Assembly (NCBI GenBank): GCA_947475995.1
Contig: CANJNI010000004.1
Span: 116,354-180,353, forward strand
From: Beijerinckiaceae bacterium
Lineage (GTDB): Bacteria; Pseudomonadota; Alphaproteobacteria; Rhizobiales; Beijerinckiaceae
Length of the DNA: 64,000 bases
Direction of reading: 5' to 3'
Numbering within the stretch: position 1 is the stretch's first letter; every line of letters starts with the position of its first letter. The translations under genes and the position numbers were made by a program. The notes beneath the pieces are model-generated. The model did no database searches, was not told the origin of the DNA, and saw nothing but the letters and a program-made list of their open reading frames with translations. Positions 56,711 through 64,000 of this stretch are shown piece after piece.

Positions 56711-58081
56711 ATGACCGCCCGCATTCTGGTCGTCGACGACGTTTTGCCGAACATCAAGCTTCTGGAAGCGCGCCTTACGGCTGAATATTTCGATGTCATG
56801 ACCGCCACCAATGGACCCGAAGCGCTTTCGATTTGCGCCGAAGGTCTGGCCGATATCGTTCTTCTCGACGTCATGATGCCCGGCATGGACGGCTTCGAAG
56901 TCTGCCGCCGCCTGAAGTCCGACCCCAAGACCGCGCATCTGCCGGTCATCATGGTGACCGCGCTCGACCAGCCCTCCGACCGCGTGAAGGGTCTCGACGC
57001 CGGAGCCGACGACTTTCTCACCAAGCCGGTGGACGAGATCGCCCTCATCGCCCGCGTGCGTTCCCTCGCACGCCTGAAGGTCATGCTCGACGAGCTGCGC
57101 ACCCGCGCCGACACATCGGCTTCGCTCGGTATCCTCTCGACGGCGGGTCCCGCCGCGATGGACAAGGGCGTGGGCGGGCGCATCATGGTCGTGGATGATC
57201 GCGCCAGTTCGGCCGAGCGTCTCATGTCCTCGCTCTCGGCCGAACATACGATGGAATTGCAGACCGATTGTCAGGAAGCCCTGTTTCGCGGCGCCGAAGG
57301 CGGCATTGATCTCTTTGTCATCAGCCTTGGGCTGAAGGAATACGATGGACTGCGCCTGTGCAGCCAGCTGCGCTCGCTGGAGCGCACCCGCAATCTTCCC
57401 CTGCTGATGATCGCAGATCTCGAAGACCGCGCCCGCGTGCTGCGCGGCCTCGATCTCGGCGTGAACGATTATCTGATGCGCCCCATCGACCGCAATGAAC
57501 TCCTGGCGCGCGTGCGCACCCAGTTGCGCCGCAAACGCTATGCGGACGCGCTGCGCGACAATGTTCAGGCCTCCATCGAGATGGCCGTCGTCGACACGCT
57601 GACGGGCCTCAACAACCGCCGCTATCTGGAAACCCACCTGCCGGCCATGGTGGCCAAGTCCACCAGCCGTGGCCGCGCGCTGTCGCTGATGGTGCTCGAC
57701 ATCGACCACTTCAAGAAGGTCAACGACACATACGGGCACGATGCAGGCGACGACGTGTTGCGCGGCTTCTCGCAGCGCGTGAAGCGGGTCATCCGTCAGG
57801 CGGATCTGATGTGCCGTCTGGGCGGCGAGGAATTCATCGTCGCCATGCCCGACACGCCCATCGACATTGCCGAAAAGGTCGCCGAGCGCGTCCGCGCAGC
57901 CGTGCAGGGCGACAAGTTTCCGATTGATGGCGGCGAACGTGCGATCCCCGTCACGGTCTCGATCGGCCTGGCGGTCACGCAGGGCGAAGGCGCCATCGAT
58001 ACGCTGTTCAAGCGGGCCGACAAGGCGCTCTACCGGTCGAAAAACGAAGGCCGCAACCGGGTCACCGCCGAAGCGGCCTGA
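56711..58081 (+). CDS. pleD: Diguanylate cyclase response regulator PleD
   Basis: A 456-residue REC-REC-GGDEF protein. The first receiver has phosphoacceptor D53 (VLLDVMMPGMDG); the second lacks the aspartate (VISLGLKEYDG), as in Caulobacter PleD, and acts as a dimerisation module. The cyclase has GGEEF near residue 370 with the I-site RQAD five residues before it. Product: cyclic di-GMP for the motile-to-sessile transition. Confidence 0.95.
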   Translation: MTARILVVDDVLPNIKLLEARLTAEYFDVMTATNGPEALSICAEGLADIVLLDVMMPGMDGFEVCRRLKSDPKTAHLPVIMVTALDQPSDRVKGLDAGADDFLTKPVDEIALIARVRSLARLKVMLDELRTRADTSASLGILSTAGPAAMDKGVGGRIMVVDDRASSAERLMSSLSAEHTMELQTDCQEALFRGAEGGIDLFVISLGLKEYDGLRLCSQLRSLERTRNLPLLMIADLEDRARVLRGLDLGVNDYLMRPIDRNELLARVRTQLRRKRYADALRDNVQASIEMAVVDTLTGLNNRRYLETHLPAMVAKSTSRGRALSLMVLDIDHFKKVNDTYGHDAGDDVLRGFSQRVKRVIRQADLMCRLGGEEFIVAMPDTPIDIAEKVAERVRAAVQGDKFPIDGGERAIPVTVSIGLAVTQGEGAIDTLFKRADKALYRSKNEGRNRVTAEAA

Positions 58082-58583
58082 GCGCGGCCGCCACCATTCC
58101 GCCATTGCCGTTTGGGAGAGTCCCGAATCAGTCTACTGATCCGGTTCGACGACGATTGACGCTGCGTCCGCGTTAACCCAAAGCGTTTAGGTAAACAGTG
58201 GTTTAACGGCGCCGGTACGGTTTGAGCGATTGCTTTCCTGAGCTGACGCTATAGTTTCACCTCATGCCGCTGGCGACGCAGGGCCCCGACAAAACGGGAA
58301 GCCTCGCAGACCCGGACGGCGCACAGAATACCCTACGGAGTGCTCAGGTCCGCCGCATCTCCTGGGTCCGTGGGGTCGGCCGGCTGGATGCGATTTAGGA
58401 GTGGCCTCCTCGTGATCGTGTCTGGCCGGCCACCTGTTCTTTGGGGCCGGCAGCGCCGCCTCATGTCGTCCCGCACAACGCAGGCGCACTCAACTCCGTC
58501 ATCACGAACGCCCTGAAGCGATCCATTGCGGCCGCCTCGTCGTCGCGCATCATGGAGCAGCTCCCCCAAACGACTCAGCCAAC
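58082..58583. other. 500-base gene-free stretch with possible structured RNA
   Basis: No credible gene. At 58170-58207 there are nested inverted repeats (GTTTAGGTAAAC inside CGTTAACC and GGTTTAACG). A good -10 hexamer TATAGT lies at 58250-58255, but the -35 is weak. From about 58275 on the sequence could fold: GGACGGCGCAC may pair with GTGC and GGTCCGCC, and GGGCCCC near 58288 with GGGGCC near 58435. A terminator closes it. It fits no RNA family I know (not RNase P, SRP or tmRNA). Confidence 0.35.
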
Positions 58584-58613
58584 AAAAAAGCCGCCCCGAA
58601 GGCGGCTTCTTTC
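58584..58613. terminator. Terminator downstream of rpmG
   Basis: The stem AAGCCGCC/GGCGGCTT (58588-58595 with 58601-58608) has a CCGAA loop. Minus-strand reading ends in TTTTTTG, giving a standard rpmG terminator, and the plus strand reads CTTCTTTC, so it may also end rightward transcripts. Confidence 0.85.
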
Positions 58614-58635
58614 ATGCGTCGAAGCGAACCTCAGA

Positions 58636-58803
58636 TCACTTGATCTTGGTTTCCTTGAATTCGACGTGCTTCTTGGCGATAGGGTCGTACTTGGTGAAGG
58701 TGAACTTCTCGGTCTTCGTGCGGGCGTTCTTCTTCGCCACGTAGAAGAAGCCGGTGTCGGCGGTCGAGAGCAGCTTGATCTTGATGCTGGCGGCCTTTGC
58801 CAT
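58636..58803 (-). CDS. rpmG: 50S ribosomal protein L33
   Basis: A 55-residue protein beginning [20 protein letters not shown] and ending VEFKETKIK, matching L33 of the zinc-free type (no CXXC). AGGA eight bases before the ATG fits the start. Its own terminator follows. The gene lies between pleD and the NUDIX gene as in other Hyphomicrobiales. Confidence 0.95.
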   Translation of the reverse strand: MAKAASIKIKLLSTADTGFFYVAKKNARTKTEKFTFTKYDPIAKKHVEFKETKIK

Positions 58804-58911
58804 CGTGGTCGTCCTGTAAGGGCTCGCGAGGAGCAGAAAAAGCGAAACGGCCGCCGGGCAATGCCGCAGCCATCTGAATTCGCCCGCACCATACGGATTG
58901 GCCGGGTGAAG

Positions 58912-59127
58912 TCAAGAAGACCGCAAGCGCCACTTGTTCGCAGCCACGAGCGCCCAGATGGCCTCCACGAGGCCGAACGGCCAGGCTCCTTGCAGGAACC
59001 CGTAGGCCGAGCCGAGCCCGCAAAAACCCGCGAAAGCCAGAGTGTACCAGCGGCTGCGCTCCTCCAGCGCATAGGTCGCCAGCATTCCGGTGACGGCGAA
59101 AAGTCCGAAGAGGGTCAACTCGTCCAA
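58912..59127 (-). CDS. Small two-helix membrane protein
   Basis: A 71-residue protein, nearly all hydrophobic, with two TM helices (about 5-20 and 28-62) and an ALVAANKWR ending. Stop of the NUDIX gene is one base upstream of its start, so it is co-transcribed. I do not recognise the family. Confidence 0.6.
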   Translation of the reverse strand: MDELTLFGLFAVTGMLATYALEERSRWYTLAFAGFCGLGSAYGFLQGAWPFGLVEAIWALVAANKWRLRSS

Positions 59128-59128
59128 G

Positions 59129-59908
59129 TCAGATTTCCTGCCGCACCCATCTGCGGTTGAGCGTGCGGTACATCGGGACAGGCAGATAATGGCTCATTCC
59201 GGCGTCCAGCCGGGCGCGCAATTCGCGCAGCACCACGATCTGCATGTCCGGCAGGGGCAGCTTCAGCGCTTCCGACAGCGGCACCCGGACGATCTCGACG
59301 AGTTCGGCGTCCGGCCCGACGATCCCCTCCACCTTCCCGGCGATGGCCGACACGTCCATGGCCAGAAAGGTCGCGTCGAACCGGCGCGGCCGCGCCGGCG
59401 GGGTGACAGCCCGGGCGATGAAATGGATCGTTTCGAGGTCCGGGAACACGCCATGCGCGGCATAGTCGCTCCACGGGCCCGGCGGCGGATTGTCCGGCGC
59501 GCCGAAATCCTTCGTACCGAGCAAAATGCCGGTTTCCTCAAAGGTCTCGCGGATGGCGGCCAGCGCCAGAGCCCGCGCCATCCGGGGCTTGCGGGCGCCG
59601 CGCAACTGGTCGAGCTTGTATTCCACCACCTCATTCAGGGGGCCGGCGATGTTCATCTGCCGATCGGCCGGATCGAGTCGTCCGCCCGGAAACACGAACA
59701 TCCCCGGCATGAACCGCATCTTCGGGTTACGCTTGCCCATCAGGACCGTGGGTTCCGACCCGGCGTGATCCAGCAGGATCATCGTGGCCGCGGGTTTGGG
59801 GCGCAGATAGTCGCCGCCCGTCTTTTGTTCGACGCGGTCGGTCAGGTGCCGGAGGTTCTGCTCGCCGATCGTGTCAGGCGCGGGTCTTGCTGGAATCTCC
59901 GTCGCCAT
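59129..59908 (-). CDS. NUDIX hydrolase
   Basis: A 259-residue hydrolase acting on a nucleoside diphosphate linked to another moiety. The NUDIX box is recognisable as a GG-RLD region followed by AAIRETFEETGILLG (RExxEExG). The substrate is unknown; NUDT19-like coenzyme A or ADP-ribose hydrolases have similar length. It overlaps the upstream DUF983 gene by 35 bases. Confidence 0.85.
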   Translation of the reverse strand: MATEIPARPAPDTIGEQNLRHLTDRVEQKTGGDYLRPKPAATMILLDHAGSEPTVLMGKRNPKMRFMPGMFVFPGGRLDPADRQMNIAGPLNEVVEYKLDQLRGARKPRMARALALAAIRETFEETGILLGTKDFGAPDNPPPGPWSDYAAHGVFPDLETIHFIARAVTPPARPRRFDATFLAMDVSAIAGKVEGIVGPDAELVEIVRVPLSEALKLPLPDMQIVVLRELRARLDAGMSHYLPVPMYRTLNRRWVRQEI

Positions 59909-60320
59909 CCTCGCCCCCGAATCCGTGCATCCGCAGGGCCCACTGATAGCCGATCAGCGCGCCCTTGAAACGCGGCAGAAGCGCCAGGCACATGATCAGC
60001 ACCAGAATCGGCCAGACCAGGGCATGGATCCAGATCGGCAGCGCGTCGTTCCATTCCTCGACCGCCAGCATCATCGCCCCGATGACATGACCCACAATCA
60101 GGATCGTCACATAGGGCGGGGCGTCATCGGCCCGCTGGTGGTGCAGTTCGGTGTGGCACGACGGGCAGGAATCGCTGACCTTGAGATAGCGATAGAATAT
60201 TTCGCCCTTGCCGCAATGCGGGCATTTGCCCCGGAAACCGCGCTTGATCGATAGCCACGCATCGCGCGGGCCTTCCGAAGCTGGCGAGATCGTCTGGGCT
60301 GTCCCAATGCTGCTCGTCAC
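59874..60320 (-). CDS. DUF983 family protein
   Basis: A 148-residue membrane protein with an N-terminal zinc-ribbon-like pair (CPHCGKGE and CPSCHTEL) and two TM helices (about 70-90 and 95-120), the DUF983 layout. I chose the GTG start that overlaps the RNase R stop (GTGA), implying translational coupling; a longer frame into rnr has no support. Confidence 0.82.
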   Translation of the reverse strand: MTSSIGTAQTISPASEGPRDAWLSIKRGFRGKCPHCGKGEIFYRYLKVSDSCPSCHTELHHQRADDAPPYVTILIVGHVIGAMMLAVEEWNDALPIWIHALVWPILVLIMCLALLPRFKGALIGYQWALRMHGFGGEDGDGDSSKTRA

Positions 60321-62728
60321 TTCTTCTTGCTCCCGGTTGGGCGGGCAGAGCCCTTTCGGCCTTTGCCCGATGGCCGCGATGACCGCGTGCTCTTCTTCCC
60401 CCACGGCGGCGTCGGGCCGCTAGGGGGCGAAGTGTCGCGGCCCCGTCCTCCTTTAGTCCCGGAGCCGCCGGCGCGCTTGCCGCGCCCGTCCGACATCATC
60501 TCGAAGCGCAGCGCGCCCGCGAAGGGCGCAGCTTCCACCAGCTTCACCTCGACGATGTCGCCGAGTTGATACGTCTCGCCCGTCTTGTTGCCGATCAGCG
60601 CGTGCTGGCTTTCCTCGTAGCGGTAATAATCCGCCCCGAGAGTCGCCGCAGGCACAAATCCGTCCGCGCCCGTTTCGCTGAGCTTCACGAAAAGCCCGGC
60701 GCGCGTCACGCCCGCGATGCGGCCTTCAAAGGTCGCGCCGATGCGATCTGCCAACCACGTTGCGATGAGACGGTCCGTGGTCTCGCGCTCGGCCGCCATG
60801 GCGCGGCGCTCGGCTGCGGAAATCTGCGCGGCGATCTCGGCCAGCGATGCGCCTTGCGAATCCGGCAATCCGTCGCGCCCGAATTTCAGCGCACGCACCA
60901 ATGCGCGATGCACGATCAGATCGGCATAACGCCGGATCGGCGAGGTGAAATGCGCGTAGCGGCGCAGGTTCAGGCCGAAGTGGCCGTAATTGTCGGAGAC
61001 ATATTCGGCCTGCGCCTGCGTACGCAGCACGATCTCGTTGACGAGATTTTCCTGCTCTGTCCCGCGCACCTTTTCCAGAATGCCGTTGAACTGCTGCGGA
61101 CGCAGAACCTGCCCCTTGGCGAGCTTGATGCCGATCGTTTGCAGAAACTCCGACAGGGCGGACAGTTTCTCTACGGACGGCTCGTCATGCGCGCGATAGA
61201 TCAACGGCTGATGATGTTCTTCGAGCGTCTCCGCTGCAGCGACGTTTGCGAGGATCATGAATTCCTCGATCAGCCGCATTGCGTCGAGGCGCGGCGGAAT
61301 GATCACGCGGTCCACATTGCCGTCGGGCGTGAGGATCAGCTTGCGCTCCGGCAGATCGAGGTCGAGCGGCCCACGCCGTTCGCGCGCGATCTTCAACGCC
61401 GCATAGGCGTCCCAGAGCGGCTTCAGAACATGTTCCAGCAGCGGGCGCGTCGTCTCATCAGCCTGTCCGTCGATGGCCGCCTGCGCCTGCGGATAGGAAA
61501 GCTTTGCGGCGGAGCGCATCATCACGCGATGAAACGTGTGTCGTAGTTTGTGGCCATCAGCGGCGATCACCATGCGCACCGCAAGCGCCGGCCTGTCTTC
61601 CAGTTGCCGCAGCGAACACAGATCGTTCGAGATGCGCTCCGGCAGCATCGGCACGACGCGGTCCGGGAAGTAGACCGAGTTACCGCGCTCCAGAGCCGTG
61701 CGATCCAGCGAGCCGCCGGGCCGCACATAAGCCGCCACATCCGCAATCGCCACCGTCAGCACAAAGCCGCCGGGATTTTTCGGATCGGGATCGTAAGAAG
61801 CGTGCACCGCGTCGTCGTGATCCTTGGCGTCCGCAGGGTCGATGGTGATGAGTTGCAGTTTGCGCCAGTCCTCGCGGCCTTCCATCGTGGCGGGCTTCGC
61901 GGCTTCGGCTTCCGCAATCGTCTCGGGCGAGAACACATACGGAATGCCGTGCGTGTGAAGCGCAATGGTGGTGACGGCGCGCTCGTTCGCCATCGAGCCC
62001 AGCCGTTCGCGCACCTTTGCAGACGCGAGACCAAAACGTCCTTCGCGCAGGATATCGACCGAAACCAGATCGCCGTCGCGCGCATCGCCCTCCTGGCCGG
62101 GGGCGACGTTCAATTCGCGATTCATGTTTTTCTTGTCGACAGGCACGAGACGCCCGCCGCCCGCAGGCGCGGCGCGATAAATGCCGATGACCTGTGCGCG
62201 TTTGCGCGACAGGATCTTGATGACCCGGCCCGTATAGGGCGGCTCATTCGGTTCGCCGCCGTGGTTGCGTTCGGTGCGCAGCAACACACGGTCGCCGACG
62301 CCCGCAACCGGCTGGCCGGGTTTGGGCTTGCGCGGAACCCGTACGGCGATGCGCGGCGTCGGGCCGTGTTCGTCGTCCCACTCGGCCGGAATCGCGATGA
62401 GTTCGCCGTCGCGGTCGCGCGTGGTGATGTCAGCCAGCACGACTGCGGGCAGCGCGCCGGTTTTGTGCAGGGTCTTGCCGCGCTTTTCGATTTCGCCGTC
62501 TTCCGCAAGCTCTTTCAGCATGCGCTTGAGTTCGATCTTAAGCGCGCCCTTGATGCCGAATTCGTGCGCGATTTCGCGCTTGCCGATCTTGGCGGGCGCG
62601 CCGCCGCCGTCGGCCGCCGCGCGTTCACGGGCGATGAAGGCGAGAATGTCTTCGCGCGAGGGCAGGGCGCCTTCGCCGCGGGCCGCGTGCTTTTCGGCGC
62701 GCGATGGTTGCTTGGAGATTTTTGACAA
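60317..62728 (-). CDS. rnr: Ribonuclease R
   Basis: 3'-5' exoribonuclease of about 803 residues that degrades structured RNA. Order: N-terminal winged helix (IGKREIAHEFGIKG), cold-shock-like domains, RNB domain with catalytic TIDPADAKDHDDAVH (near residue 290), S1 domain (FEGRIAGVTRAGLFVKL near 665), and a basic lysine/glycine-rich tail. There is no ATG or GTG near the front: candidates are TTG at 62728 (AGGA eight bases upstream) or TTG at 62767. The usual topA neighbour is absent, replaced by foreign DNA, so the original start region may have been altered. Confidence 0.9.
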   Translation of the reverse strand: MSKISKQPSRAEKHAARGEGALPSREDILAFIARERAAADGGGAPAKIGKREIAHEFGIKGALKIELKRMLKELAEDGEIEKRGKTLHKTGALPAVVLADITTRDRDGELIAIPAEWDDEHGPTPRIAVRVPRKPKPGQPVAGVGDRVLLRTERNHGGEPNEPPYTGRVIKILSRKRAQVIGIYRAAPAGGGRLVPVDKKNMNRELNVAPGQEGDARDGDLVSVDILREGRFGLASAKVRERLGSMANERAVTTIALHTHGIPYVFSPETIAEAEAAKPATMEGREDWRKLQLITIDPADAKDHDDAVHASYDPDPKNPGGFVLTVAIADVAAYVRPGGSLDRTALERGNSVYFPDRVVPMLPERISNDLCSLRQLEDRPALAVRMVIAADGHKLRHTFHRVMMRSAAKLSYPQAQAAIDGQADETTRPLLEHVLKPLWDAYAALKIARERRGPLDLDLPERKLILTPDGNVDRVIIPPRLDAMRLIEEFMILANVAAAETLEEHHQPLIYRAHDEPSVEKLSALSEFLQTIGIKLAKGQVLRPQQFNGILEKVRGTEQENLVNEIVLRTQAQAEYVSDNYGHFGLNLRRYAHFTSPIRRYADLIVHRALVRALKFGRDGLPDSQGASLAEIAAQISAAERRAMAAERETTDRLIATWLADRIGATFEGRIAGVTRAGLFVKLSETGADGFVPAATLGADYYRYEESQHALIGNKTGETYQLGDIVEVKLVEAAPFAGALRFEMMSDGRGKRAGGSGTKGGRGRDTSPPSGPTPPWGKKSTRSSRPSGKGRKGSARPTGSKKK

Positions 62729-62767
62729 CAGGCTTTTCCTGGCGGAGGTCTCGATAATGTCCGCCAA

Positions 62768-62918
62768 CCTAACCTATTTGGGACACCGTTGCGTATATTC
62801 CAGATCACCTTCGAAATTCGTCTGGGAATGAAGCAACCTTCGCTCAAAAACCAGCGTTTATGCTGCTTGCAAGAGTTCGTGTATTGGCTGCCGAATCGAT
62901 CTAAAGATTGGGAGAAAA
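62768..62918. other. Junction between rnr and the AT-rich island
   Basis: A 150-base gap between rnr and the divergent ATPase gene. It contains an imperfect inverted repeat ATTCCAGA (62797-62804) / TCTGGGAAT (62821-62829) around a central TTCGAA. Base composition drops sharply here from the GC-rich chromosome to AT-rich DNA, marking the edge of the island. Confidence 0.45.
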
Positions 62919-63869
62919 GTGTCCGTTCCCATGCACATTAAGTCACTACACCTCCGAAATTTTAAGCAATTTTCCGATTTTTCGCTTAGCGCCCGGGACG
63001 TCAATGTATTGGTGGGGCCTAATAACTCAGGAAAATCAACGACCCTTGATGCGCTACGTATTTGCCAAGATGTTTTGCGATTTGCTTCACGCAGAGTTCC
63101 GACAAATGAGAGGCATAATGGCGATGGAATTTGCCAAACTTACACAATTTCCGAGTCGTTGCTGAGTATACCTATAGTTAATGTAGTTCGAAATTTTCGC
63201 GCTGAGGATGCCGAGATCATAATAAAGTCGGTCAATGGTCCGGTTTTGATTATAAGACTTCACCCGGATCATCAGTTAAAAGCTTATATTGTTAATTCTC
63301 CTAGGGCAATAACAAATTCTAGAATATTTTCGGAATTATTTCCAATAAAAATCGTTGTAGTTCCGACATTGGGTCCTTTCGAGAGTGAGGAGAATTATCT
63401 CACTGATGAAACCGTGCAGAGGAATGAAGGAACAAGGCTCGCACATCGGAACTTTCGAAATATTATATACAGAATGGACGATGGTAATTTCCAAGAATTT
63501 TCTAGACTTGTGCGTGACGCTTGGGTCGGGATAGAAATAAGGAAACCAGCGATTAATACGAGCAGCTTTCCTCGCGCCATGGATATTTTTTACGAGGAAA
63601 ATCGAATGCCTCGTGAAATTGGTTGGTCAGGATTTGGATTGCAAGTATGGATGCAAATGATGTTGCATATGATAAAGGGTGGACGAGATAAAATATTAGT
63701 AATGGATGAGCCCGACATATATCTGCATCCTGATCTTCAAAAAAAATTGTTTAGAATTTCGAAGGAGCGATTTGGTCAATTGTTTATCGGGACGCATTCG
63801 ACAGAAATAATAAATGAGGCAAATCCCGGTCAGATATTGTCAATATCTAGTGCTGTTGATTTCCACTGA
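62919..63869 (+). pseudogene. AAA/OLD-type ATPase truncated by an insertion sequence
   Basis: A 316-residue fragment of an ABC-like ATPase from the OLD/RecF-like group: Walker A GPNNSGKST (33-41), Walker B VMDEPDIYLHP (D263/E264), H-loop GTHSTE (H293). Relatives form the ATPase half of defence systems (OLD, Gabija GajA, PARIS and others) and usually carry a C-terminal TOPRIM or partner. The reading frame ends in TGA that is the first three bases of an IS21-type end, so the C-terminal part is cut off. The start is GTG with GGGAG at four bases. GC content is far below the surroundings. Confidence 0.8.
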
Positions 63870-64000
63870 GAACTGACCCGGTAAGGCGGGATTTTTCCAT
63901 CGAGATTTGACCCATGTTCGAACCTCTTCCCCGCGAGTTGAGCGGGGGGCAATGGAGTGATCAGCATGGAGTTGTTGAGCGTCATCAGACGCTGGCGGCA
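63867..64000 (+). mobile_element. IS21-family element, left end
   Basis: The terminal sequence TGAGAACTGACCCGG, then GGATTTTTCCATC, then GATTTGACCC matches the multiple-repeat end of IS21-family elements as I know them. The element runs off the right edge. Its exact outer base could be off by a few. Confidence 0.75.
63966..64000 (+). CDS. istA: IS21-family transposase IstA (start only)
   Basis: Only the first 11 codons are visible (MELLSVIRRWR), preceded by GGAG at eight bases. This N-terminus is typical of IstA with the downstream helix-turn-helix; the rest lies beyond the window. Confidence 0.65.
   Translation, partial: MELLSVIRRWR

Noticed and set aside
58082..58583. RNase P, SRP RNA or tmRNA gene
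   Set aside because: The conserved core sequences of these RNAs are absent.
1..64000. CRISPR array
   Set aside because: No regularly spaced short repeats seen anywhere in the window.

Overview
The window is a high-GC chromosomal segment of an alphaproteobacterium, most likely order Hyphomicrobiales (Rhizobiales). The evidence is gene content and order: a ccmF-ccmH / Do-protease / two-component pair / glnE / PAS kinase / pepN block at the left, a divK-pleD / rpmG / NUDIX / DUF983 / rnr block at the right, and lineage-typical families between them (Porin_2-type porin, EipB, DUF2865, DUF3572, DinB with an N-terminal zinc ribbon). I cannot name the genus.

Layout. 1-9.7 kb: end of the cytochrome c maturation genes, a MarC-type membrane protein, an HtrA/DegP protease closed by strong terminators, an OmpR-type regulator with its kinase, and glnE. 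9.7-19.1 kb (minus strand): a PAS hybrid-less sensor kinase, aminopeptidase N, and a two-gene operon of an LplT-PlsC-acyl-ACP synthetase fusion plus a TetR regulator, with a palindromic operator over the promoter. 19.1-27.1 kb: nadE, two tandem orphan TctC-type binding proteins, a glutamyl-tRNA synthetase, and small secreted proteins. A compact minus-strand transcription unit with a near-perfect Shine-Dalgarno sequence sits before gltX. 27.3 kb: tRNA-Val(CAC).

27.9-41.7 kb is the most distinctive region. It holds a highly reducing type I polyketide/fatty-acid synthase (KS-AT-DH-degenerate MT-ER-KR-ACP, no thioesterase), translationally coupled to a PLP-dependent alpha-oxoamine synthase, then a glycosyltransferase, a KpsS/RkpJ-type capsule protein on the opposite strand, a short-chain dehydrogenase and a cytochrome P450. 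The PKS, oxoamine synthase, SDR and KpsS-like genes match the rkp-1 (rkpA, G, H, J) logic of rhizobial K-antigen. Together they predict a polyketide-derived, sphingoid-like amino-alcohol lipid that is glycosylated or used as a polysaccharide anchor and possibly hydroxylated by the P450.

41.7-58.1 kb: NYN-domain protein, a membrane winged-helix/TPR regulator, a porin, a MarR regulator with a TcuA-like flavoprotein, a DUF599 gene whose ribosome binding site lies inside a perfect 12-bp hairpin, a GGDEF-EAL protein, GDPD, RidA, EipB, DinB, DivK and PleD. 58.1-62.8 kb: a gene-free stretch with possible structured RNA, rpmG, NUDIX, DUF983 and RNase R.

62.8-64.0 kb: sharply AT-rich foreign DNA. An OLD/AAA-type ATPase of the kind found in phage-defence systems is cut by the left end of an IS21-family element, whose first three bases supply the stop codon. 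The normal topA neighbour of rnr is not present here.
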